A DNA stretch of 40,457 nt from NCBI GenBank assembly GCA_036897625.1, contig JAYMTA010000109.1:1-40457 (forward strand), written 5' to 3'. Made by a program: the position numbers and the translations under genes. The notes beneath the pieces are model-generated. The model did no database searches and was not told the DNA's origin. It was given only the letters and a program-made list of their open reading frames with translations. Shown in pieces: positions 17,220-28,066 of this stretch. Source of the DNA: Pelargonium cotyledonis (taxonomy: Eukaryota > Streptophyta > Magnoliopsida > Geraniales > Geraniaceae). Positions within the stretch are counted from its first letter, which is position 1; each line of letters starts with the position of its first letter.

Positions 17220-17807
17220 TCAGCCTTGGAAACTCTTAATCTCTTGCTGCCGAGGCAACCATCCCTCTCTCACCAATTTGCGAATGGGTGTGAATCTGAG
17301 CGCTTCGGACCCGTTAAATTGTCGTCGCTGTCCAAGTTTTTTACTATCGTAAAGATGTTGGAGGTACAGCCTTGCTGCAGGTAGCGGGCACAGCTTTGGC
17401 TTAGCGTTTCCCATACCCATATGATACTCGCCGTAAACGTTAAGTTTCTTCGATGACGTCCCATCAGCAAAAACTCTTTGTGCTGCTTCATCTGTCCATC
17501 TAAACTCCCACACTTCATCTCTGCGTTGGAAACCCATCAGATAAGTGTCGTGGCTTCGGATAATAAAGGTGAGAGACACTTCCCTAGTAGGATCTTCGTG
17601 TAGTTCGTAGTACAATCTGACAGCATAGTACTCCTTTTCATCGCCATGCTTGCATAGAAATGGAATTTCCCGGCCATCGGATTTGCTTGTCGTTCTAAAG
17701 CGCTCCTCCATCGTGTCCGTCAAAAGATCCGGTACGTTTTCGTCTGTCTCGTCCACGTCGATCTCGATAGTATCAATGGCTTTGAATATCCATATTTGTT
17801 CAGCCAT
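17220..17807 (-). CDS. Short ribosome-inactivating-protein-like ORF
   Basis: 195 codons from the ATG at 17805-17807. A TTG two codons earlier is less likely to be used, and a TATA-like TATTTAAG lies at 17856-17863. Residues about 55-140 fit the N-terminal lobe of the RIP fold: VRLYYELHEDP, LTFIIRSHDTYLMGF, WEFRW, then NVYGEYHMG, where the catalytic-type Tyr would lie. Residues about 145-190 hold YLQHLYDSKKLG followed by SEALRF with the Glu (17304-17306) and Arg (17295-17297) of the active-site helix. Compared with the fragment at 10480-10796, about 11 residues before SEALRF are missing, and the protein stops after REGWLPRQQ, about 60 residues shorter than usual. There is no signal peptide, unlike secreted type 1 RIPs. 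Activity is doubtful. The DUF6598-like ORF follows 1.37 kb downstream. Confidence 0.65.
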   Translation of the reverse strand: MAEQIWIFKAIDTIEIDVDETDENVPDLLTDTMEERFRTTSKSDGREIPFLCKHGDEKEYYAVRLYYELHEDPTREVSLTFIIRSHDTYLMGFQRRDEVWEFRWTDEAAQRVFADGTSSKKLNVYGEYHMGMGNAKPKLCPLPAARLYLQHLYDSKKLGQRRQFNGSEALRFTPIRKLVREGWLPRQQEIKSFQG

Positions 17808-17855
17808 TGTCAACCCGAAGCACGCACACTCCCAGCTGATTCAGCTATGGAGTTT

Positions 17856-17863
17856 CTTAAATA
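17856..17863 (-). promoter_or_regulatory. TATA-like element of RIP-like ORF
   Basis: TATTTAAG on the minus strand, about 50 nt above the ATG. This would give a 5' UTR of roughly 20-25 nt, which is short, so a more distal start is possible. Confidence 0.35.
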
Positions 17864-18117
17864 ACCTTATCACCCACCGGCTTATAATCTTAAACATATG
17901 ATGTAACCTTTCAATTTTTGTATTCTTCTCCATAACATGGTCTTGCATTATTTTACACATTGTAACCTGTTTTTGATCAGTACAGTACACAAATCATTGT
18001 TCCCATGTGTTGTTCACTCTACTTTTATGATTATATTATTGTGTTTCAATAAATAAATAACTTTTAAGTCAAATTAGTTGCTCTCTGGTTGAAACTAGGT
18101 TGGCCAATCATTTAGTC

Positions 18118-18156
<39 letters not shown>

Positions 18157-19078
18157 GCATGGCTGGTCTTTTTTCTTTGTTTTTTCAGAAGAACAAAGGT
18201 GGCTTCAGATTATATTTATAAAATATTTTAAGCAGACAATACTAGCTCGGAATGTGAACACCAACAAATTAAATGGGTCATCAAAGGTGGGTTACTTGAT
18301 ATATTTTAGTGTAGTATTTGAAATAAAATACAACCAATTATGATAAGCTGGCGTATATTAAGTCGTAGACAACAAAACATATTAGCTTTTCCATTTGTAA
18401 TTATTTAAGGTTCAATCATATTTTAATAGCCAATTTGACAATTGATGAGATTATTAAAAGACTGGTCTTATTATATTTTAATATATGTAGAACATTATGG
18501 GCTAAATGATTTTATAGTTCTTTGTTTTATTTTTCCTCAAGTAATATTATATACGAAGTCTTGTACAATGGCTTGGTCTTCGTCGTACACGTTTTTATAT
18601 TTTATTTGTTATGTTGCTAGTTTCGGAATCACACATTTTATACAATCAGTGGTTGTAATTATGAATATTGAAAAACAATCATTTTATGCTTTTAAAAGTT
18701 ACTGTATATTTTGATCATTGATATTAAATTAATTGTTGACCTCAAAAGAAAACATTTGTAAACTTGATATTTTAATTATTTTTTGTGTGGGATTTATAGA
18801 AACAAAATGTGTGTAGCGACATGTCATGAAAATAAACTCGTTAGAATTTGTCTATTTTTTCTCACTAATCTCCATTCAAACTGGTAGAACTACAAAAAAT
18901 AAATAAATAAATAAATAAAGTTTCTATTAAGTTTTAATGCAATTTGCATTGTTTGATACTCAAATTCAAGATAAAACAAACCAACCTCCCGTTAATTTCT
19001 AACCTAAAACACTTCTTATGAGGCACAATATACATTTGGAAACATGTTCTGCGCAAAGTGATCCGTGCATAAAAGTGA
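17864..19078. other. AT-rich spacer with AC/AT microsatellite
   Basis: No supported gene. It contains an (AC)n run followed by an (AT)n run at 18119-18157 and an (AAAT)n run at about 18896-18919. Small frames at 18155-18343 and 18442-18714 are AT-rich chance frames without family resemblance. Confidence 0.5.
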
Positions 19079-19153
19079 TAAAATACAGTACAAAAATAGG
19101 ATTGAAAATACAATAATGATATTTTGCAGAAAATTTTGCTAATTATGTGGTAC
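19079..19153. repeat. 75-bp direct repeat (partner 22337-22411), PPR 3' flank copy
   Basis: About 90% identical to 22337-22411, which lies just beyond the stop codon of the PPR gene. It ends in ATTATGTGGTAC, and the lectin homology of the next pseudogene begins at the last TAC. The two copies are 3,258 bp apart and enclose the lectin pseudogene and its flank. Confidence 0.75.
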
Positions 19154-20491
19154 GTACACGAAGAAGGGCAGGCCCATGGGTTTCTCAAATTCGACGGCGA
19201 GCAGGTGGTGAGCCCGTACGTGAAGCTGCAAGTGGAGCGAGCAAAGGGCGTCGACGGACTGGTGCACCTCCGATGCTGCTATAATAACAATTAGTACGTG
19301 GTCAGGAAGTCCCAAACCCAGAATTGGCTTGTAGTCGGCGCAGACGAACCCGAGGAGGACACCTCCAAATGGTCGTGCACTTTGTTCGAGCCCCGCTTCG
19401 ACATTAACGGCGTTTCCAACACGGTCGCATTCATGCACGTCCAGCTCCAAAGCTACGCCTGCATATACCCCGCAACAAATACCAACTTACTTCACTGCTT
19501 ATTCGCCGGTAAAACAACACCTAACGACGACAGCGACGACGTGTTCTCGTTGGTTGATTGGGAGACGCTGGTGGTGCTCCCTCAGCATGTTGCTTTCAAG
19601 GGCGATAACGCTAAATATCTGAATGCCCATTGGATTAATGGCAACCCGTTCTTGCAATTCAAATCCACTGATCTTGCAGATCCAGGGGTGGGCAACCAGG
19701 TGTCCTACACGCCGGACGGAGCCATCCGCATCAAGAACGATCACTTCGGCAAGTTTTGGCGGCGCAGCCCCAACTGGATTTGGGGCGACTCAACTGACAC
19801 CACGTCCAACAACCTGGACACCTTGTTTTGGCCGGTCAAGGTTAGCAACAACGTTATTGCTCTTCGCAACTTGGGCAACAACAAGTTTTGCAAGCGTCTC
19901 ACTGCTGAGAACAATACTGGATGTCTCAATGCCGCTGTCGACACCATTACCGATGAGGCCAGGTTTGAGGTAACAGAGCTCGTCCTCTCTAGGGACATTT
20001 ATAACGTTGATTTTCGTCTCTTGGAAGCTAGGATTTACGACCAGCTTCCAACCACCATGACCACCCAAAGTGCTACCAACTCGACACAGGAGACACAGAA
20101 TCAGGAAATCACACTGACGAATTCGGAAACCAAAATAAGCACCTGGAATGCTAGTGTGTCACTAAAGTTGGGCATTGAAACGACCATCAAGACCGGCATT
20201 CCCTTCCTTGCGGAGGGAGAAATTAAAATTAGCGCTGAACTTTCCGGCGGATACGAATGGGGAGAAAATAAGGAATCGAGCACAGAAGTAGAGACGAAGT
20301 ATAGTGTTGATGTACCCCCGGAAACTTCAATCGTTGTGACGCTTATGGCAACAACAGGTTCATGTGATGTTCCTTTCTCCTACACTCAACGTGACACTTT
20401 AACAAATGGATAGCAAGTTACTTATGACATGGACGACGGGGTTTACAGCTCGTACAACTTCAAGTACGAGACTAAAGAAACAAAGTTGTGA
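19151..20491 (+). pseudogene. Nearly full-length amaranthin-like lectin pseudogene
   Basis: Matches the intact lectin from about Tyr26 to the end. The first 25 codons and the promoter are absent; the sequence switches abruptly to the 75-bp repeat. Two in-frame nonsense codons are visible: TAG at 19292-19294 (first agglutinin domain, next to a 3-nt insertion) and TAG at 20411-20413 (replacing a Gln near residue 444). Nine bases are missing near 20448 (Thr-Gly-Ile in the intact copy). Between the two stops, 372 codons are otherwise open, so decay is recent. The C-terminus KETKL and 3' flank are conserved, ending at TGA 20489-20491. An internal ATG at 19298 could start a shorter protein lacking most of the first domain, but no promoter supports it. 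Confidence 0.85.
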
Positions 20492-20546
20492 TATGTTTTA
20501 ATCGAATCCAAATAATAATGAGTTTGTGTGTTTCTCGAAAACTCTA

Positions 20547-20583
20547 ACGAGACTTCACTCGTCCACTAGATCAAGTGATCTAG
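20547..20583 (+). promoter_or_regulatory. Tandem stem-loops in 3' flank of lectin pseudogene
   Basis: ACGAG/CTCGT at 20547-20562 and perfectly paired CTAGATCA/TGATCTAG at 20566-20583, beginning 56 nt after the stop. Same order, spacing and loop length as at 993-1029 and 6848-6884. Confidence 0.45.
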
Positions 20584-20989
20584 AGGTTTAAAAGGCTTAC
20601 TGCATGCACTAAATGCAGTCGTGTTGTCTACAAAAGTGGCTCATTTTTTTTCCTTTTGTTTTGGTTTTCGTAATTAAGTTGTGCCGATGTCGTCCAAACA
20701 GGAGAAGAGGCTTCGTTCTCTCCAAAGCTTGTTCGGAAATGTGTTTTCATTTTGTCTTTGTTCGTGTGTTTGTAATGCATTAATAAACAACTTATAAATT
20801 TGTGTGGAAGATTGTTTTTATTTTGTCAATCCTAAGTGTGTATTTTATGCGTTAATAGAAATTCAGACATAATAATCTTCTTAAAATCCAGTATGAGAAA
20901 TATATTTACTCTGCAACCTTTACGCCAAAATATTGGAGCTTAATTTCCTCCCACTATTACAACTGACTGTATATTTAGAGTTTCAAAAC

Positions 20990-21610
20990 CTTGTAGCGGG
21001 AGCTGCTGAGGGAATGAGGGTAGAGAATGCTGAAATAAGATCTTGATATCCAAGCGATCACGAGACTAGCTCACTCTAATCATTCATGTCACATAGTTGT
21101 TAGATAATCTGATCTTCTGGGCCTTGACTAACCAAACCAAGGGATTTACCCAGGTTCCAAGTGTTATAAGCTGCAACTAAGTTTGAAGTATGGGTCTCTG
21201 AAAAATCTGGGACAAGAGGGGGATGAGGCTCCCTATGAGAGATGCTAACAGGCTTGGAGCGAGCTGCTGGTTTGGGCAAGGACAGGGAGGAGGCCCGCAG
21301 AAGACCGCATAATTTGGATCAAGCAAGAAACTTGGTGGAAAATGGGTTGGGATAAGACAAGAGCTGTCTTTTGGGTTTGGAAGACCGAGATTTGGCTATT
21401 GATTTATGATGAGGTTTCCTGTTAATGACAGGTAGAAGAGAGAGAAAAACGACAAGATACGCTGACACATTGGCTTCACTGAACTGGGGAAGGGAGGATA
21501 GACGAGGCTTTTTTGTAATGACTGTGTCTTCTGGATCAGCAGCCCTAGAGGATGGATCACCGGATTCGAAACTCGGAGAGGGACTACAGGGAGGAGAGAT
21601 CTAGACAACC
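20990..21610 (-). mobile_element. Possible LINE ORF1-like remnant
   Basis: This stretch is GC-richer than its surroundings. Minus-strand frames with stops contain a segment (about 21100-21180) with the pattern W-x-LGK-x-LGL followed by an acidic patch, which recalls the C-terminal part of plant LINE ORF1/DUF4283-type proteins. No reverse transcriptase is present. The identification is weak. Confidence 0.3.
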
Positions 21611-21805
21611 GAATCTAGTCGCTCGGCCACTCGTGAAAAGTGACCTTGCACGAGAAGTCTTCAAATGATGTCAGAGTGCTCATCGACTCGAATGAGTCTT
21701 TATAAAGAAAAAAAAAACGGTAGGACTTTTCTCCAAACCCTAAATTCTTAATATTCATAATGAAATATGGAGAACAAGAAATCTAGCCCAACTAATTTTT
21801 TACTT

Positions 21806-21970
21806 AATCTAATCCAAATCATTGAGGTGGTGAAACCTCATTAAATTTTATCAATACCCACCCAAGTGATTTGGTGGTAGCGGAATGACCTGTCCGGATA
21901 TATGATTTTTGATGAGGTGATTAACACCTCGTTAATGGTTTAGTTTAAGCCAAAAATAATTTAGATTAGA
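21806..21970. mobile_element. Foldback MITE (family copy 2)
   Basis: Ends TCTAATCCAAAT and ATTTAGATTAGA are inverted. Inside are ATTGAGGTGGTGAAACCTCA and its mirror GATGAGGTGATTAACACCTC, and the family centre TACCCACCCAAGTGATTTGG. Confidence 0.55.
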
Positions 21971-22030
21971 CTCCTCAATCACATGAAATATGATATAAAT
22001 TAAGGGATTGAGGATAAGCTGGGATTTATT

Positions 22031-22184
22031 TGGCTTAGGCTAAGTTATTAATGAGGTGATGACAACTCATTAAAAAAATTGGATCTGAGCGGATCGGTCC
22101 GCTCCCACGTCCAATTCACTTGAGTGGGTATGAATGAAATTTAATGAGATGTCGTCACTTTATTGGCTTATCTTAAACTAAGCC
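22031..22184. mobile_element. Foldback MITE (family copy 3)
   Basis: The TGGCTTAGGCTAAG left end is mirrored by CTTAAACTAAGCCA on the right. Inside, AATGAGGTGATGACAACTCA pairs with its mirror near 22140-22157, and the centre holds ATCGGTCCGCTCC and CACTTGAGTGGGTA in reverse orientation relative to copy 2. Confidence 0.6.
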
Positions 22185-22336
22185 ATACATGTACTCTTGA
22201 ATCATGATATATGCATATGCATGTAGCATTTGTACGAATACAAGTAAGATTACCGGAAAATTAAACATTCAAGATTTGTTCGAGCTCGTTGAGTTTCACT
22301 CTAGATACTTTTACCACAAGATTACTTTGAAAATAA

Positions 22337-22411
22337 TAAAATACAGTACAAAAATGGGATTCAAGACATAATAATGATCTTTTGCAGTAAAATTTGCTAA
22401 TTATGTGGTAC
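22337..22411. repeat. 75-bp direct repeat downstream of PPR gene
   Basis: Partner of 19079-19153. It lies 66-141 bp beyond the PPR stop codon and is probably part of that gene's 3' UTR, so this copy is likely the original and the other the duplicate. Confidence 0.7.
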
Positions 22412-22477
22412 ATATAAGGGAATCAATTATCTTTGGAAGGTAACTACAAAGATACAAAAAACCCGAAATTCCAAAAT

Positions 22478-25400
22478 TTACAAATTTAAAACCTCTAAAC
22501 TCTGCTGTTGCTGTTGATGATCACCATTTAGATGTATAAGATCATCTTGTTTCTCATAAAAAGAATTATCATCGTCTCCGTCGTCGTCACTATCATCTCC
22601 GTCCTGATTAACGTACTTCGAAACTCCATTAATCTTCTTATCCACATTTCCCACAAGATGATTAGCTTCCTCCTGTTCTTCAGCTGTTTTGGCTAAAGAT
22701 AACAGAATGTTCTTTGCCTTCTGATCGGGAGGAACCCCGCAAGATGCCATCTCACCAAACCAAACAACGGCACTAGCAAAATCCTTATTCCTCCCATGTG
22801 CATCCATGATCGTCGTGAGGATTGTCTGGTTCGGTTTTATACCACTAAGGCGCATTTCCTCGTACTTCTCCATAATTGTCTCAAGATTATCTAACTTGCC
22901 GTACCCTTTGATCAATGTCCCGTAAGTGACAATATTGGGTTTTATTCCATCTTGTTTCAGTCTTTTAAAGAACTTCTCTGCGCCCTCCATGTCAGAGGCA
23001 TTCACATAAGCTGATAACATGGTTGTGTAAGAGTATATATCTGGGGTGTATCTGCAAAGAAACAAAAATAACAGAACAATGATTATTGATTCAAAAAATT
23101 TCGGAAAAAGTACTCACAGGTTATCATATATACATCTAGGACATACTAAGGCACAATCATTTTGACCAATGATATGAACATCCAAATAATAAGAAACCCA
23201 CAAAACAGCTCTGAAATAGTAGAAATGTCAGCAAGTTTAGCGAGTCAGCAGTCCATGTGTATGGATACCTTATCTTCAACAAACCGATTTTGAGCACAAT
23301 AGAGTTTTATTTCAGCAAAACAATAAACAAGAATTCCTAAGAAAAGAAACCAACAATGTAACGCCTATGCAAACACAGAAGACTCTACCTGTCCCTTCTC
23401 ATGCTCTTGAACACAATGCGAGCTTGCTCCACCATCCCCGAGAGTGCAAATGCGTCAAGTAAAGTATTATAAGCTTTGTGGGTAGGTCTGAAAAGTAACA
23501 GAACAAATAAGCAGTTGATTGACTTGACTTGACCGAAGCTGGTAAAATTTGAACTTGATCCATGAATATGGCCTAAAGCTGAATCCCAACTATAAATGAC
23601 AATACTAATATAGTAATACTAATTCTTGCCTCTATTTGAAAACATAACCCAACCATGAAAGACAAGTCTTTATTTATCAATTCCACTCAAATTAAATTTT
23701 TAATTGAACAGAAGCTGGAGTAGATACATACTTGACACCAGCATCAAGCATCTCCTCAAAAACAGCTAGCGCTTCTTCTTCCCTCCTCGCTTTCCCGTAA
23801 GCACTAATTAGCAATGTATAGCTCACAACATCAGGTCGATGACCAGCTCTTTGCATCTACAATAACCAATTAGATTAAAAACTGATGAATCCATAATAAC
23901 AAGAGGCGAAACAAGCAGAAAAAGGGAAACTGTTCTTAAAGAAGTAGCAAAGAAAAGAAAGATTAAAACCCTTTCACTTCACTTGGTTGGAGGGAAACAC
24001 GAAAGGAAAAGCAATAAGAACTTACTAAATTACTAAGTTTTATTTTGTTGGAGAAGGCCATTAACCTAGAGAAAAAAGGTTTTTCCACTTCCCTCCATTT
24101 CCCGTTTCACCCCCATCTTTCCCTTCCTACCCTGTTTCTTTCTCCCGAACCAAACCGAGCATTTGACCCTCAACAGCATTCTAGGACTATTTTCTGAATA
24201 TCTAAAAGTAGGAGGACATTCACATAACTGCCTTCTTAAAATAATTAGTTACAGTGTAGAGTAGCATTGTCAAGCATATAGTATGTAAAAAAGATGATAG
24301 AACAACCAGACAATATGCATGTGCCCTTTTTAACTCCATATTTTAGAATCCTTAAGACCTATCTTTTATCATGCATCATTTCATCTACAGTTCAGACTCC
24401 CAATCTCCCAAGTTAGAAGTCAACTCCTATTCTGATTGCACTAAAAAAAATATTCTTAGTAATATAACATAAGAATTCTACTTTTGCTATCGAATGTCAT
24501 ATAATTGAGACAAACTTTAAATCCTCACATGGCTTGGACAAACTATCCTCCGCTAGGTTATCAGCACACCCGCTAGCTTCTCTCCAGCCATGAACTAATC
24601 CTATGTCCTATTGCTTAATAGCCTCTCTTTGTTTTGCAATAATTTATACTAGATTAAAATTTACAAATGCAACGAATGGGTTTGGTCGCTCGATCCAACT
24701 CACCTTTCAATTTTCAACTTCAGAACTCACCAAAGAAAAAAAAAGAGCTCTACACATGTAAAAGAATTCTTATTCATGTCAATCAGATCATTTGAGGCCA
24801 AAACAAAGACTCGATACTTTCACCACCACATAACCAATGTCTCAATTCTACACACATGAAAGAATTCCTAATAGGGTCACTTGACACTAAAGCAAAGACG
24901 CAATATTTTGGCAAATTATAATTTGAAATTACAATAAAGCTTACAAAGGACTATTATCCGGCAAAACTACAGCAATTAAAAGATATGATTCACCATTCCA
25001 AACCTAAGTCCCCACTGATCAAAGATAACATCAGTTATACAAATCAAATACAATGACCGCATCTAGAAACAACCAAAACTTTTGATGATAAATAGGTAAA
25101 TATTGAAGCATCCCACATTCAAAGAATATGAACTTAATAAACTCCTGATAGACTAGTTGGGCCCTCCATTTGTTAGCTTTTGCTTTTAGGTTGGAGTAAC
25201 ATTTACCAGTAGTAAGAAGGTACAAACTTAGATAGTAGAAGCATATACTAATATTGGAGCATTAACTTTGGTACACAGAAAAAAAAATGCATAAGAAATT
25301 AGTATCTGAACAGCTGTTACAGCACACCAGGTCTTCACATTTGAAATTCTGCGAGATAAGTACAAGAAATCGCCATGGAATACGACCGAGTATTTTTGCA

Positions 25401-28066
25401 TGCTATAGAAGTTGCACATTTAACACCAGAACCATAACAAAAATAGCATATAAATCGTTCAATCATACCTCTTCGTAAATACTGGAAACCTCCTTATAAT
25501 CACTTTCCAGAGACATTAGACTATTAAAAGTCACTGTGGATCGCTCGACACCTCGCTCAGCCATCAGCTTAAACATTATACGGGCTTTTTCGTAGTTCCC
25601 AGCTTTCTTATACATATAAATCATCATGTGAAACATTTTTTGGTCCGGCTTTAGAGGTGATCTCTCCTCATTAAGAAGAACCTCGAAAACTTCTTCAGCT
25701 TCCTTAAACTTGTTTCCCTGCAATCACTCCAGTTACATCCATGAAAGCATCAGATAGATGTTTAGTAGAATTGCAAAAATAGGCACCACGAATTTTACTC
25801 TAAGCATTATTAACGTAATATCCCAGAGATTTCTTTCTTACTAATATAAATGTTTATGAACAATCTTAGGAATTTGCAAGGTCTTTTGTACAATCTACCA
25901 TTGTAAGGCCCATCATATAAATTTTACATAAAAGGTATACTACCCTGCGAGTATGAAGAGATCTATTGATGTCACCAAAACATTAATGAAGGAACCAATG
26001 TTAAAAGATGTATAGCAAGGCTTGGATGGGGCAGGTTACCTCAACAAATATTTTAAATATGATCTGATACGTTATAGCAGAAGGTTCAGGGCCTGAAGTC
26101 TGCATTCTTCGAAATATTGCTTGAGCATTATTGTAACGACCCCCTTTTCCATATGCTTCCATAAGAGCAGTGTGGGATATGACACTTGGAGGATAGCCCT
26201 TCTTATTCATAAAACGTAAAATCCTTTCAGCCCCATTGAAGTCCCCTTGCTTTCCATAAGCTGTAATGAGCATCATGAAATCTCTTTCCCCAAAGACCCA
26301 CCACTCCTGAATCCGCAGCCATTCAAGAATCTAGAAAACCAAGGAAATTGGAATATTATAGGCATACAGCATCCAAAACATATAAACCACTAAGTTAGCA
26401 TTTGGATTAAAAAATGTGTTCAAGAACAGGAATGAAATCTTCACGTTTGGATTAGAACTTTTTGGTCATGAGAGTAACTTTGGAATGTGAATCTCATTCT
26501 GATACTAATTTTTTTAATCCATATGCTAAAAGTAAAAGTAATTCCCACAACTAAAACTTCTTGTCATGCAAGAATATGATTAGGCAAATAAGACCAGATG
26601 ATTTACTGAATTAGTTGCATCTTAAGTGCAAACTGTTGAAAATCAATATTAAGGAAAATTACCAAGAAATCAACGGATCCACTTATTCTAATCAGGCTTT
26701 AAAAGAACCTTAACATTGTAATATGATGTTCTGCGATGATTGCTTTTGCTTTCCTTGCTTAAAATGACACGGTCAAGTAACTAACTGGCTCAACTTTTGA
26801 GTTATATATACAAGGCAAAGTTAAAACACCAATTGAATAGTTCATAGTATATACTACAGTGCACAATTACACCCCTTGATATATGAAATTGGTATGCCAT
26901 CAATGTACAAGAATGTCAGAGATAAAATAATGTTCCTTAAATGAGAAGTAATAATACTTGTCTTTGCATACCTCGGCGACTAGGTTCCATTTCCTTAGCT
27001 GCTTAAACCTAACCAAGGTGCCCAGAACCAGGTCTTTAGGAAGAGTCTTGGATTCAATTCTTTTACTCCTGAGCACTGCAACTGCAGAACCTGTTTCCTC
27101 AATTTCTTTCATCGTTTTCCTCCAGTTCTTTTGGTCTTCTTCATCAGCGGCATCTTTATAAACTTCCACTTTCTTCTTCTTCCGAAAGATTTTTCTTGGT
27201 GCCAGCATGCCCATGCAAACTATCCCCATTCTACCAGGAATTTTAATATTGATATCCACATAACTTGTATTCCTTTGCCCATTTAGTTTACTGAAACAAT
27301 GACAACATATCCATATTCATAGTTTCATACTTCCCAATATAACAATGAACTACACATTGCCAACCATGTAACCTACTATAAAGCCTTCAAGAAAATACAT
27401 TCAAGCAAAAAATAGATATAACTCGTAACCACAGCACACAGAATACAAACCTTAACTTTATTCACTAAATTTAGGATGCAGAAATACATGCACAGACATA
27501 GTACCGAACAGAACCAAAATTTAGCATTCTCTAGGATCCAAAGTTATATACTTTTCAATAGATGAAGTACAAACTAATCATCTTATATATGTTATCAGCA
27601 AAAACATAAATGGAAAAAAATGTAACCAAGTAAAGACCATGTTAGAAATGATTATTCTAATCTCAGAATATGGATAGAACCCAAATTCACTTTCTTCCCT
27701 TCTACTTTCTCAGTGACCAAACAGAACTTAAACCCACCCTCAATGTCGTCATTTTCATGGATAACATGGCAATAAACAGAAAATGCAATAAAGTACCACT
27801 CAACCCACAAGACAAATTGCTTAATTAACCAGCAAAAACTGGCCCAACACAAATATCTCAAACTACCTGGAGAATTTAGCTTCCCAAAAATCAGACAAAA
27901 GTGTGTAATTTTCAGACTTTTCTTTTACTTTCATCCGGTTTCTCGGAGACCAAACGGAGGTCAGAACAAAAGGGTTTAGTGGGTTTTAAGAAAACTGAGA
28001 AAACAAGTACCTGGAATTGTGTAGCGGAGCTGAAATGATTGGCTTCAGAAAAATGGCTTGAGGCAT
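22478..28066 (-). CDS. P-class pentatricopeptide repeat protein, At3g59040-like
   Basis: Seven exons on the minus strand: 28066-28011, 27290-26972, 26330-26040, 25717-25469, 23856-23732, 23487-23389, 23051-22478. All introns are GT-AG and all phases agree, giving 570 residues. The ATG at 28064-28066 is the first one that stays in frame with exon 2; upstream frames stop. Residues about 150-500 are tandem PPR motifs (for example PSVISHTALMEAYGKGGRYNNA, cut here; PDIYSYTTMLSAYVN; PNIVTYGTLIKGYGK) without E/DYW extensions, so it is a P-class RNA-binding protein. The order of conserved blocks matches Arabidopsis At3g59040. The N-terminus, poor in acidic residues, suits an organelle (probably plastid) targeting peptide. 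The C-terminal tail is acidic (runs of Asp near 535-545) with a short Gln run. The target RNA cannot be told from sequence. Confidence 0.88.

Noticed and set aside
18442..18714. 90-codon hydrophobic frame
   Set aside because: AT-rich sequence gives Phe/Tyr/Ile-rich chance frames; no family resemblance.
26400..26560. Possible small MITE in PPR intron 2
   Set aside because: TTTGGATTA and GAATGA motifs occur in both directions, but no continuous inverted repeat or boundary could be defined.
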